Below are positions 1 to 5,563 of a DNA stretch of 5,563 nt, piece after piece. Numbering within the stretch: the stretch's first letter is position 1; each line of letters begins with the position of its first letter. Origin of the DNA: an uncultured Odoribacter sp. GTDB lineage: Bacteria; Bacteroidota; Bacteroidia; Bacteroidales; Marinifilaceae. The stretch covers positions 1-5,563 of the forward strand of contig CAMWQQ010000128.1 in NCBI GenBank assembly GCA_947176455.1, given 5' to 3'. Below the pieces are notes generated by a model. That model worked only from the letters and a program-made list of their open reading frames with translations, searched no databases and was not told the DNA's origin. A program made the translations under genes and the position numbers.

Positions 1-1520
1 GCGGAGCCGAAATTCATCAGCACCCCTTTGCCCGGAGAATTCATAAACAGAACGACAAAGGCGCAAACGGCAATCAAGGCATAAAGGACATAGACCAATG
101 CGCCGGACAATGCCACGCCCCCGGCAGGCAGTCCAAAAGTGACGCCCAACAAGATCAGGAGCACCACCCAGGCGACCGTCGACATGGCATACTTGAATCC
201 GAACTGCTTGGTCAGCTTGGCGGCACTCAGGCACATTCCAAAAAGAATCTGGAAGATACCGATGACCACCGCCACAATCATCATCGGATTATAGCCGTTC
301 AAATATTGTCCGTAATTCGCTTCCGTCACAAAATACTGCTTTACTCCTTTCAGCCAGGACCACTCGACGGCATCCAGCGCCATTCCGAAGAACGAGCCTG
401 TCAACACCCCGACCACGATGGTCGCCATGCCCAGGTATTCTCCCAGCACCAAATATCCCTTCAAGGCAGGCGCCGCCTTTCGAGCCAGCAAGAAACAAGC
501 CAGCCAAATCAGCAAACCGTATCCACCGTCTCCCATACACAAGCCAAAAAACAGCATGAAAAAGGGAGCAAAAAAGGGCGTAGGGTCCAGTTCGTTGTAA
601 TTGGGCAGCGCAAACATCTCCGTTATGGGTTCAAAGAGCCGGGTAAACTTGTTGTTCTTCAACAGCACGGGAACATCTTCGTCAGGGGTCGGTGCAGAAA
701 ATTCGTAATACACCTGGCGTTCCTGCAAAAAGGTTTCCATATCTGCCACCTGATTTTCAGGCAACCAGCCTTCCAAAGCCATCACTTTCTCCTCTATCAC
801 TTCCTGGGAAGCATTCTCCACCTGCATAAAATCCGCCACCTCGCTAATGGTTTCCCGATAATGCTTCAGACGCTTGATGGAATCAACGGCAATCTCATTC
901 AAATGGGCAACCAGTCGCTCCTGTTCTTCCTGCAACTGCTTCATCGCTCCCCGAAGGCTCTCTTCCGACTCCTGCGGAAAGACAAAGGCATCGGCATCGG
1001 GTCTCTCCTGCTCTCCGGCAGGCGTAACCGTGACAAAATACTTCTGGCCTCTCTGCTCGTTAATCACCGTGGCCTGGAACTGTTCCTCCCATTCCGGCAT
1101 ATACTTCCGGTCGGGAACGGTAAAAAACCGCAAGTCCCAACCAGCCTCAGCCAGCCCGTCAACACGTTCCTTGGAAAAATGTCCCCAAGGCTCATACAAG
1201 GCAATCTCCTTCTCCAATTCACCCAGCCGGGCGGCAATCTGGTCCTGACGGCGATATTGTTCTTCTATATAAGACAGCAAATCCTCCTCGGAGACTTCCG
1301 CTTTTCCGCTTTCCTCCTTCATTCCCCGGTTCTCCAGCGCACGAATCACTTCACCAATCCGTTTCACGAAACGCAACTTCACCTGCAAGGTCTCATCCTC
1401 GGCGGAACGCTGCTTGTCTTCATAGATGTGAACCACTCCTCTCTCCCGTAATTCTTCCAGGAATTTCTGATAATCTTGATAAAAAATCATCAGAGACAAT
1501 TTTCGCATAGGTACTATCAT
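1..1520 (-). CDS. atpI: V-type ATP synthase subunit I (a-subunit homologue), C-terminus cut by window edge
   Basis: This is the membrane stator of the V-type ATPase (also called NtpI). Its cytoplasmic arm joins the peripheral stalks and its membrane half carries the ions past the c-ring. 506 complete codons are visible. Residues 1-310 are soluble, with two charged heptad-rich helices (about 78-110 and 184-240) flanking a small globular part, followed by the family-type segment LEGWLPE (249-255). The membrane part opens with LDPTPFF (311-317) and MGDGGYG (329-335), then GVLTGSFFG (371-379). Hydrophobic segments lie at about 316-346, 359-382, 412-434, 446-466 and 473-493. Family members are near 600 residues, so roughly 100 residues are missing, including the expected essential arginine of the ion path. 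The start ATG at 1520 overlaps the D stop (ATGA) and has GGAGG 7 bases upstream; a second in-frame ATG at 1508 (Met5) is less likely. Identity is firm; ion specificity is unknown. Confidence 0.95.
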   Translation of the reverse strand, partial: MIVPMRKLSLMIFYQDYQKFLEELRERGVVHIYEDKQRSAEDETLQVKLRFVKRIGEVIRALENRGMKEESGKAEVSEEDLLSYIEEQYRRQDQIAARLGELEKEIALYEPWGHFSKERVDGLAEAGWDLRFFTVPDRKYMPEWEEQFQATVINEQRGQKYFVTVTPAGEQERPDADAFVFPQESEESLRGAMKQLQEEQERLVAHLNEIAVDSIKRLKHYRETISEVADFMQVENASQEVIEEKVMALEGWLPENQVADMETFLQERQVYYEFSAPTPDEDVPVLLKNNKFTRLFEPITEMFALPNYNELDPTPFFAPFFMLFFGLCMGDGGYGLLIWLACFLLARKAAPALKGYLVLGEYLGMATIVVGVLTGSFFGMALDAVEWSWLKGVKQYFVTEANYGQYLNGYNPMMIVAVVIGIFQILFGMCLSAAKLTKQFGFKYAMSTVAWVVLLILLGVTFGLPAGGVALSGALVYVLYALIAVCAFVVLFMNSPGKGVLMNFGS

Positions 1521-2113
1521 GACTCGTCCTCCATTGCTTTACGGGTTTTCACAATCTTTTGAGCCGACTTTGAAAGATTCTCCTCATCCTCCAAGAAACG
1601 CTTGATTTTCCGAATCGCCTCCTGGAAGCCTGGAATCTGTACTTTTTCATACAGATTCACCTTTTGAGTCGTTTTCTTTCGAGCCCGGTCCAAAAGCTCC
1701 ATTTTACGCATATAAAATTCCCTCTCCAAAGCCAGGTTGACGATGTCCTTGATGTGCTGGATTCCGTCCAGAAACCACCCCGGAGCATTGAACAAACTGA
1801 AATCCTTTATCTCGTATTCCACCTTGTCCAAAACAGGCGTGCGGACGCCGGCAATCTTCTTCACCGACATCTCCACCTCCTTCACGGTCAAAATATCCGG
1901 TCTGTATTCGTCATAAAGCTGAAGCATCTCCTGAATGGCATTCAACCTGTCCTCCAGTTTCCCGTCAAACTCATCCGCCACTTCCTTCGCCTTCTTCACC
2001 TCAGACCGCAAAGCCGACTCCTTGTTCTTGATCGTGGGCAAAGCCCGCACCCGCATCTTCAACTGCTTATCAAGACTTTGAAGAGAAGTTTTATTGTATT
2101 GAAACTTAATCAT
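1517..2113 (-). CDS. atpD: V-type ATP synthase subunit D (central rotor shaft)
   Basis: 198 residues, close to the usual length of about 200-210. Subunit D is the functional counterpart of F-type gamma: a long antiparallel coiled coil in the middle of the A3B3 head that links ATP turnover to rotation of the c-ring. The first 65 residues are a charged, heptad-like helix beginning MIKFQYNKTSLQSLDKQL. The middle (about 70-125) is the less helical tip. The C-terminal helix carries the family signature TTQKVNLYEKVQIPGF (148-163, compare RVNALE..VIP in other D subunits), then a Lys/Glu-rich end. The start ATG at 2113 follows an AT-rich, SD-less leader 34 bases after the B stop. The last five codons (M-E-D-E-S) also hold the ribosome binding site for subunit I, and the TGA stop overlaps its ATG, so D and I are probably translationally coupled. 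No subunit F gene is seen next to it, as in the chlamydial and spirochaetal operons. Confidence 0.96.
   Translation of the reverse strand: MIKFQYNKTSLQSLDKQLKMRVRALPTIKNKESALRSEVKKAKEVADEFDGKLEDRLNAIQEMLQLYDEYRPDILTVKEVEMSVKKIAGVRTPVLDKVEYEIKDFSLFNAPGWFLDGIQHIKDIVNLALEREFYMRKMELLDRARKKTTQKVNLYEKVQIPGFQEAIRKIKRFLEDEENLSKSAQKIVKTRKAMEDES
1527..1532 (-). promoter_or_regulatory. Shine-Dalgarno site for subunit I inside the end of the subunit D gene
   Basis: Reading the minus strand, GGAGGA ends 6 bases before the ATG at 1520 (core GGAGG at 1532-1528, spacing 7). It is formed by the Met-Glu-Asp codons of the D C-terminus. It supports the ATG at 1520, rather than Met5 at 1508, as the start of subunit I. 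A, B and D have no comparable purine-rich site at the right distance. Confidence 0.6.
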
Positions 2114-2147
2114 CCACTTTAAATTTTAAATTGCAGACTGTTTATCC
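2114..2147 (-). promoter_or_regulatory. AT-rich translation leader between B and D
   Basis: The 34-base gap contains AATTTAAAATTTAAA (minus strand, 2132-2118), a tandem AATTTAAA-like repeat ending five bases before the ATG at 2113. There is no Shine-Dalgarno core at a normal distance. AT-rich, unstructured leaders are the usual start context in Bacteroidota, so I read it as a ribosome-loading region, not a promoter. I see no convincing -33/-7 promoter pair. Confidence 0.35.
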
Positions 2148-3470
2148 TCAATCCTTAAAATTGCCAAACTCATCCACAATTTCTTTCTTTATACCCAGCT
2201 CTGAACGATTGAAATACTTCCGGAACAAAGTCCACGCCGTATCCAACATCTGCGTGATGCCGATATTGACGTCGATTGCCAGCAATTCATTCGAATAATC
2301 CTTGGCAAATTCCAGGGTACGCTTGTCGTAATCCGTCAAATCGAAACCATTTTCCAATTTCGTCCGGGCATTGGCGGCATCCGCATACAAACGAATGGCG
2401 GCATTCATCACCTGCGGGTGGTCCTTGCGGGTTTTCTTTCCGATAACCAGCTGTTTCAAACGAGACAGACTCCGGAACGGGTCAACGATGACCTTGCCGA
2501 TTTCGGTATCTTTACGCAAGAAAAGCTGACCTTCAGTGATGTAACCGGTATTATCCGGAATGGCGTGCGTGATATCTCCGCCGGACAGAGTCGTCACCGC
2601 AATGATCGTAATGGAACCGCCTTGCGGAAACTGTACCGCCTTCTCGTAGATTTTAGCCAAGTCGGAATACAACGAACCGGGCATGGAATCCTTGGAAGGA
2701 ATCTGGTCCATACGGTTGGATACGATAGCCAGCGCATCCGCGTACAAAGTCATATCAGTCAACAGCACCAGCACTTTCTCGTTTCTGTCCACGGCAAAAT
2801 ATTCAGCCGCCGTCAACGCCATGTCCGGCACCAGCAAACGTTCCACGGGAGGAGCCTCCGTCGTGTTCACGAAGCTGACGATACGGTCGAGCACTCCGGC
2901 ATTGTCGAACAAATTCTTGAAATACAGGTAATCGTCATTCGTCAGTCCCATACCTCCCAGAATAATCCGGTCGGTCTGCGCGCGCAACGCCACGTTCGCC
3001 ATCACCTGGTTATAAGGCTGGTCGGGGTCGGCAAAGAAAGGAATCTTCTGTCCGGACACCAGCGTATTGTTCAAGTCGATGCCGGCAATACCCGTCGCAA
3101 TCAATTCCGAGGGCTGTTTACGCCGCACGGGATTCACCGACGGACCGCCGATTTCCCGTTCCTCGCCGTCGATTGCCGGACCGCCGTCAATCGGGTCGCC
3201 GAACGCATTGAAGAAACGTCCGCACAAATCATCACCCACTTTCAAGGTAGGTGCCTTACCTAAAAAAGTCACCTCCGCATTCGTCGGGATGCCTTCGGTT
3301 CCCGAGAAAACCTGCAAGGTGATTTCATCTCCCCAGATTTTCACGACCTGCGCCAAACGCCCGTTCACGATAGCCAGTTCGTCATTCCCCACGCCTTGCG
3401 CTTTCAGAGAACAAGTCGCTTTTGTAATCTGAGAAATCTTGGTATATACTTTTTGAAAAGCAGTATTCAT
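2148..3470 (-). CDS. atpB: V-type ATP synthase subunit B (non-catalytic head subunit)
   Basis: 440 residues, the normal length. B alternates with A in the A3B3 hexamer and supplies one face of each nucleotide site. An N-terminal beta-barrel (about 1-75) is followed by GRFFNAFGDPIDGGP (84-98), the usual start of the nucleotide-binding domain. Where catalytic subunits have a P-loop, this one has SGQKIPFFADPDQPYNQ (139-155), without GxxGxGKT, which marks it as B rather than A. Other family blocks are PDMALTAAEYFAV (215-227), LLTDMTLYADAL (236-247), PDNTGYITEGQ (305-315) and SLSRLKQ (334-340). Arg337 in the last block is the likely arginine finger reaching the A-subunit site, inferred from position. 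The C-terminal helical domain includes KKTRKDHPQVMNA (345-357). The wording of these blocks resembles the chlamydial type more than Enterococcus or Thermus, as I recall them. It lies 25 bases after A and 34 before D. Confidence 0.97.
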   Translation of the reverse strand: MNTAFQKVYTKISQITKATCSLKAQGVGNDELAIVNGRLAQVVKIWGDEITLQVFSGTEGIPTNAEVTFLGKAPTLKVGDDLCGRFFNAFGDPIDGGPAIDGEEREIGGPSVNPVRRKQPSELIATGIAGIDLNNTLVSGQKIPFFADPDQPYNQVMANVALRAQTDRIILGGMGLTNDDYLYFKNLFDNAGVLDRIVSFVNTTEAPPVERLLVPDMALTAAEYFAVDRNEKVLVLLTDMTLYADALAIVSNRMDQIPSKDSMPGSLYSDLAKIYEKAVQFPQGGSITIIAVTTLSGGDITHAIPDNTGYITEGQLFLRKDTEIGKVIVDPFRSLSRLKQLVIGKKTRKDHPQVMNAAIRLYADAANARTKLENGFDLTDYDKRTLEFAKDYSNELLAIDVNIGITQMLDTAWTLFRKYFNRSELGIKKEIVDEFGNFKD

Positions 3471-3495
3471 TTATTCTAGATTTTAAAACCTGCAA
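3471..3495 (-). promoter_or_regulatory. AT-rich translation leader between A and B
   Basis: The 25-base gap reads GGTTTTAAAATCTAGAATAA directly before the ATG at 3470. It holds the palindrome TTTTAAAA (3488-3481) and no Shine-Dalgarno site at working distance; the GCAGG at its far end is about 17 bases from the start codon. It is probably a start region of the Bacteroidota type. Confidence 0.35.
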
Positions 3496-5253
3496 TTATT
3501 TTATTCTCTCACTCATGATTTCCCTCACCTCAGCCTCGAACTTCTTGAAGTTCTCCGACTGGTATTCGGAATAGTTCATCTGCTTGAAGCCGTTGATAAT
3601 CCGTTTGAAATAGGGATTGACCTCTTCAAAAGAATCGAAATTGAAATCCGAACGCACCACTTCCAGCACCATGTTCAACATGTATTGCTGACGCTCCATG
3701 GAGGTCGAACCGTCGATATTGTCAAAAGCATCCTGTTGCAGAATCACAAAGTCTATCAATTCCGCCTTCCAGAAAATCAGATGATAATCCAAAGGCACAC
3801 CGTCATCTCCCAAGATGTCTATCTGCTCTGCCGTTTCCCGACCCCGAACCAGCATATTCCGGGCTTCGTTCACGTCAGCAATCCAGGTGTCTGAAATGTT
3901 CTTCCTCGCATATTCCACAAACTCCGGATATTCCAGGTATTTGGAATAAGATTCCAGCGTATCGATTGCCGGATAACGCTTGGAGTCCGCACGAGCCTGG
4001 GACAGCGCGTAGAAACAACGTGCCACCTTCTTGGTGGATTCGGTTACCGGCTCTTTCAAGTTACCTCCGGCGGGAGAAACGGTTCCGATAAAAGTCACAG
4101 AACCCGTCTTTCCGTTATTCAGATAAACCATACCCGCACGGGCATAGAAGTTGGAAATAATGGCCGACAAGTCCATCGGGAAAGCATCCTGTCCGGGCAA
4201 CTCTTCCATACGGTTCGACATTTCACGCAAAGCCTGCGCCCAACGGGAAGTAGAGTCGGCAAGCAACAGCACCTTCATGCCCATGGCGCGGTAATACTCG
4301 CCGATGGTCATCGCCGTATATACGGAAGCCTCACGGGCAGCCACCGGCATGTTGGAGGTGTTGGCGATAATCGTGGTACGCTCATACAGGGAACGTCCGG
4401 AACGCGGGTCTTGCAACTCCGGGAATTCCGTAAAGATTTCCACAACCTCGTTGGCACGTTCACCGCAAGCCGCCATGATGATGACATCAGCATCGGCAAA
4501 ACGAGCCAGGGCATGTTGCAACACCGTCTTTCCCGTACCGAACGGACCGGGGATAAAACCCGTACCGCCTTCCAGCATCGGATTCATCGTATCAATGACC
4601 CGGACACCGGTTTCCATTTGCCGGAACGGACGCGGCTTGTCCACGTAATTCCGGACAGCCACCTTCACCGGCCATTTCTGTACCATCGTGATTTCATGCT
4701 CTTTTCCGTCTCCGTCTTTCAACACGGCAATGGTATCTTTTATGGTGTACTCCCCTTCGGCAGCCACGGAAACCACCGTGTACTCTCCCTCAAACTTGAA
4801 AGGCACCATAATCTTGTGGTCCAACCAGTTTTCTTTCACATTGCCCAGCCAATCCGCAGCCTTTACCACGTCTCCGGCCTTTGCCAGGGGAGTAAAGCTC
4901 CACTTCTTGTCTTCTTCCAACGGATTGGTGTACTCGCCTCTTTTCAAGAAGACGCCGGTCATCTTGTCCAGGTCATTCTGCAAACCGTCAAAGTTCTTCG
5001 ACAACAAACCGGGACCAAGACTCACTTCGAGCATGTGATTTTCAAATTCAACAGGCATTCCCGGCTTCAATCCCCGGGTGCTCTCAAATACCTGCACATA
5101 AGCAAGGTCTCCAACCACCTTGATAACCTCCGCCATCAACCGCTCCCCGTTCTCCTCGATGAAACAAATCTCATTCTGAGATACGGGACCTTCCACTTTC
5201 ACCAATACCAGGTTGGAAATAATGCTATGGACTTTTCCTTGTGTTTTAGCCAT
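3496..5253 (-). CDS. atpA: V-type ATP synthase subunit A (catalytic head subunit)
   Basis: 585 residues, the usual length. This is the catalytic ATPase subunit (EC 7.1.2.2 family) in the cytoplasmic A3B3 head. Domains in order: N-terminal beta-barrel (1-75) with GPVSQNEIC (22-30); the GPGLLSKNFDGLQ turn (80-92); the extra A-type insert domain (about 110-195) with DHKIMVPF (145-152) and the EGEYTIKDTIAV stretch (166-177); the nucleotide-binding domain with an intact P-loop GPFGTGKT (236-243, Lys242 and Thr243), the catalytic CGERANE segment (263-269, Glu265), NTSNMPVAAREAS (298-310), LLADSTSRWAQALREMSNR (329-347) and SPAGGNLKEPVT (393-404); then a helical C-terminal domain. Position 240 is Thr, so the redox-sensitive P-loop cysteine of eukaryotic vacuolar A subunits is absent. 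All catalytic residues look intact. The start at 5253 fits the family N-terminus (M-A-K-T-Q-G-K-V) and lies 7 bases after the DUF2764 stop, which implies co-transcription and perhaps coupling. Confidence 0.98.
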   Translation of the reverse strand: MAKTQGKVHSIISNLVLVKVEGPVSQNEICFIEENGERLMAEVIKVVGDLAYVQVFESTRGLKPGMPVEFENHMLEVSLGPGLLSKNFDGLQNDLDKMTGVFLKRGEYTNPLEEDKKWSFTPLAKAGDVVKAADWLGNVKENWLDHKIMVPFKFEGEYTVVSVAAEGEYTIKDTIAVLKDGDGKEHEITMVQKWPVKVAVRNYVDKPRPFRQMETGVRVIDTMNPMLEGGTGFIPGPFGTGKTVLQHALARFADADVIIMAACGERANEVVEIFTEFPELQDPRSGRSLYERTTIIANTSNMPVAAREASVYTAMTIGEYYRAMGMKVLLLADSTSRWAQALREMSNRMEELPGQDAFPMDLSAIISNFYARAGMVYLNNGKTGSVTFIGTVSPAGGNLKEPVTESTKKVARCFYALSQARADSKRYPAIDTLESYSKYLEYPEFVEYARKNISDTWIADVNEARNMLVRGRETAEQIDILGDDGVPLDYHLIFWKAELIDFVILQQDAFDNIDGSTSMERQQYMLNMVLEVVRSDFNFDSFEEVNPYFKRIINGFKQMNYSEYQSENFKKFEAEVREIMSERIK

Positions 5254-5275
5254 TATTTAATTATTTAAATTGTTC
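5254..5275 (-). promoter_or_regulatory. AT-rich leader of subunit A overlapping the end of the DUF2764 gene
   Basis: The bases before the ATG at 5253 read CAATTTAAATAATTAAATA on the minus strand and include the TAA stop of the upstream gene (5263-5261). No Shine-Dalgarno core is present. With 7 bases between stop and start, ribosomes ending the DUF2764 frame could pass on to subunit A. Confidence 0.35.
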
Positions 5276-5563
5276 ATCAAACTGAAAACTTCGCCTGAAT
5301 TTTTCCACCAATTCCATGAAAACTTTCCTGCCCGATTCCGAGTTCATTTTACTCCAGCGTTCCACAATCATGAGACGCAACATGTAACTGATGACTCTTT
5401 CTATGGAGAAATATTCAAAAGTCACCGCCTCGTCCAGGAAATTCCAGAAAATCAAATCCAGTCCCCGTTCCCGTACCACCAGATTAGCGTTTTCCATCAA
5501 AGCCAAGACTAACACCACAAACGGGAAATCCATGGGAAGTCAGAAATCCTTGTCAGTGGAAGT
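5261..5563 (-). pseudogene. DUF2764-family V-ATPase operon protein, 3' part, interrupted by an in-frame TGA (5' end outside window)
   Basis: Only the C-terminal third of a protein of about 280 residues is in view. The frame enters at 5563 as T-S-T-D-K-D-F, meets TGA at 5542-5540, then continues openly as L-P-M-D-F to a TAA at 5261-5263. The 90 residues from the ATG at 5533 are mostly helical and match my memory of the DUF2764 C-terminus: a basic/acidic turn (RERGLDLIFWNF, 21-32), TFEYFSIERV (38-47), then RLMIVERW (53-60). The family has no assigned reaction; it is encoded just before subunit A in Bacteroides, Chlamydia and spirochaete V-ATPase operons and is presumably a structural or assembly part. 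The TGA sits where I recall D-F-G-L, one base from GGA. Reinitiation at the ATG two codons later could make the 90-residue tail alone, unlikely to replace the whole protein. A sequencing error near the edge is the main alternative; the gene would then be intact. Confidence 0.75.

Noticed and set aside
289..540. Small minus-strand open frame of 83 codons inside the subunit I region.
   Set aside because: It is in a different frame of the same strand as subunit I, overlapping its conserved membrane segments, and has no start signal or recognisable product.
306..1451. A 381-codon open frame on the plus strand, antisense to subunit I.
   Set aside because: It lies wholly within the opposite strand of a clear subunit I gene, whose membrane and coiled-coil motifs explain the sequence. 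Its translation is His/Gln/Leu-rich without recognisable domains, as expected for the complement of a codon-biased gene.
2114..2147. Possible internal promoter or terminator in the B-D gap.
   Set aside because: The gap is AT-rich but has no GC-rich hairpin with a T-run and no clear Bacteroides TTTG / TAnnTTTG pair. Continuous operon transcription is the simpler reading.
2418..3263. Long plus-strand open frame antisense to subunit B, and a similar one at 4411-5268 antisense to subunit A.
   Set aside because: Both mirror strongly conserved A and B coding sequence; the products have no coherent domain, and no leader or operon context supports them.
5540..5542. TGA as selenocysteine or as glycine by an altered genetic code.
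   Set aside because: TGA is the natural stop of B and D in the same window, no selenoprotein family is involved, and no stem-loop of SECIS type was evident downstream.
5525..5549. Two copies of GGATTTC 18 bases apart around the TGA, suggesting that an 18-base insertion created the stop.
   Set aside because: Removing one repeat unit would restore an open frame (D-K-D-F-P-F), but the residues across the unit, with glycine in place of the TGA, fit the remembered D-F-G-L family pattern better. A point change is simpler. An alignment would settle it.

Overview
The window is one uninterrupted stretch of a V-type (A/V-type) ATPase operon. Every gene is read from the minus strand, so transcription runs from high to low coordinates. 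In order of transcription it holds the 3' end of a DUF2764-family gene (from 5563 down to 5261), subunit A (5253-3496), subunit B (3470-2148), subunit D (2113-1517) and the 5' part of subunit I (1520 to the left edge). Gaps between genes are 7, 25 and 34 bases, and D and I overlap by 4 bases (ATGA). There is no gene-free stretch over 34 bases and no terminator. I see no internal promoter, so the operon promoter should lie beyond the right edge and the operon end beyond the left edge.

The order DUF2764-A-B-D-I matches the known bacterial arrangement E-DUF2764-A-B-D-I-K found in Bacteroides, Chlamydia, Borrelia and Treponema. It differs from the Enterococcus/archaeal type with separate C, F and G genes. 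The protein sequences, AT-rich leaders without Shine-Dalgarno sequences before A, B and D, and moderate GC content suggest Bacteroidota, probably Bacteroidales. The genus cannot be fixed from this window. Subunit E is expected off the right edge and subunit K (the c-ring) off the left edge; neither is visible.

Together A and B would form the catalytic A3B3 head. D is the central rotor shaft, I is the membrane stator with the ion half-channels, and DUF2764 is an uncharacterised partner that sits where other operons carry a stalk gene such as subunit C. Whether the machine pumps H+ or Na+, and in which direction it runs, cannot be told here because the ion-binding subunit K and the C-terminal end of I are outside the window.

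The one clear anomaly is an in-frame TGA at 5542-5540 in the DUF2764 gene. It falls at a place where I recall the family having a glycine in a D-F-G-L motif, and it is one base change from GGA. This looks like a recent nonsense mutation or a sequencing error close to the window edge. I see no evidence of a wholly new system here; the rest is a well-preserved housekeeping-type operon.
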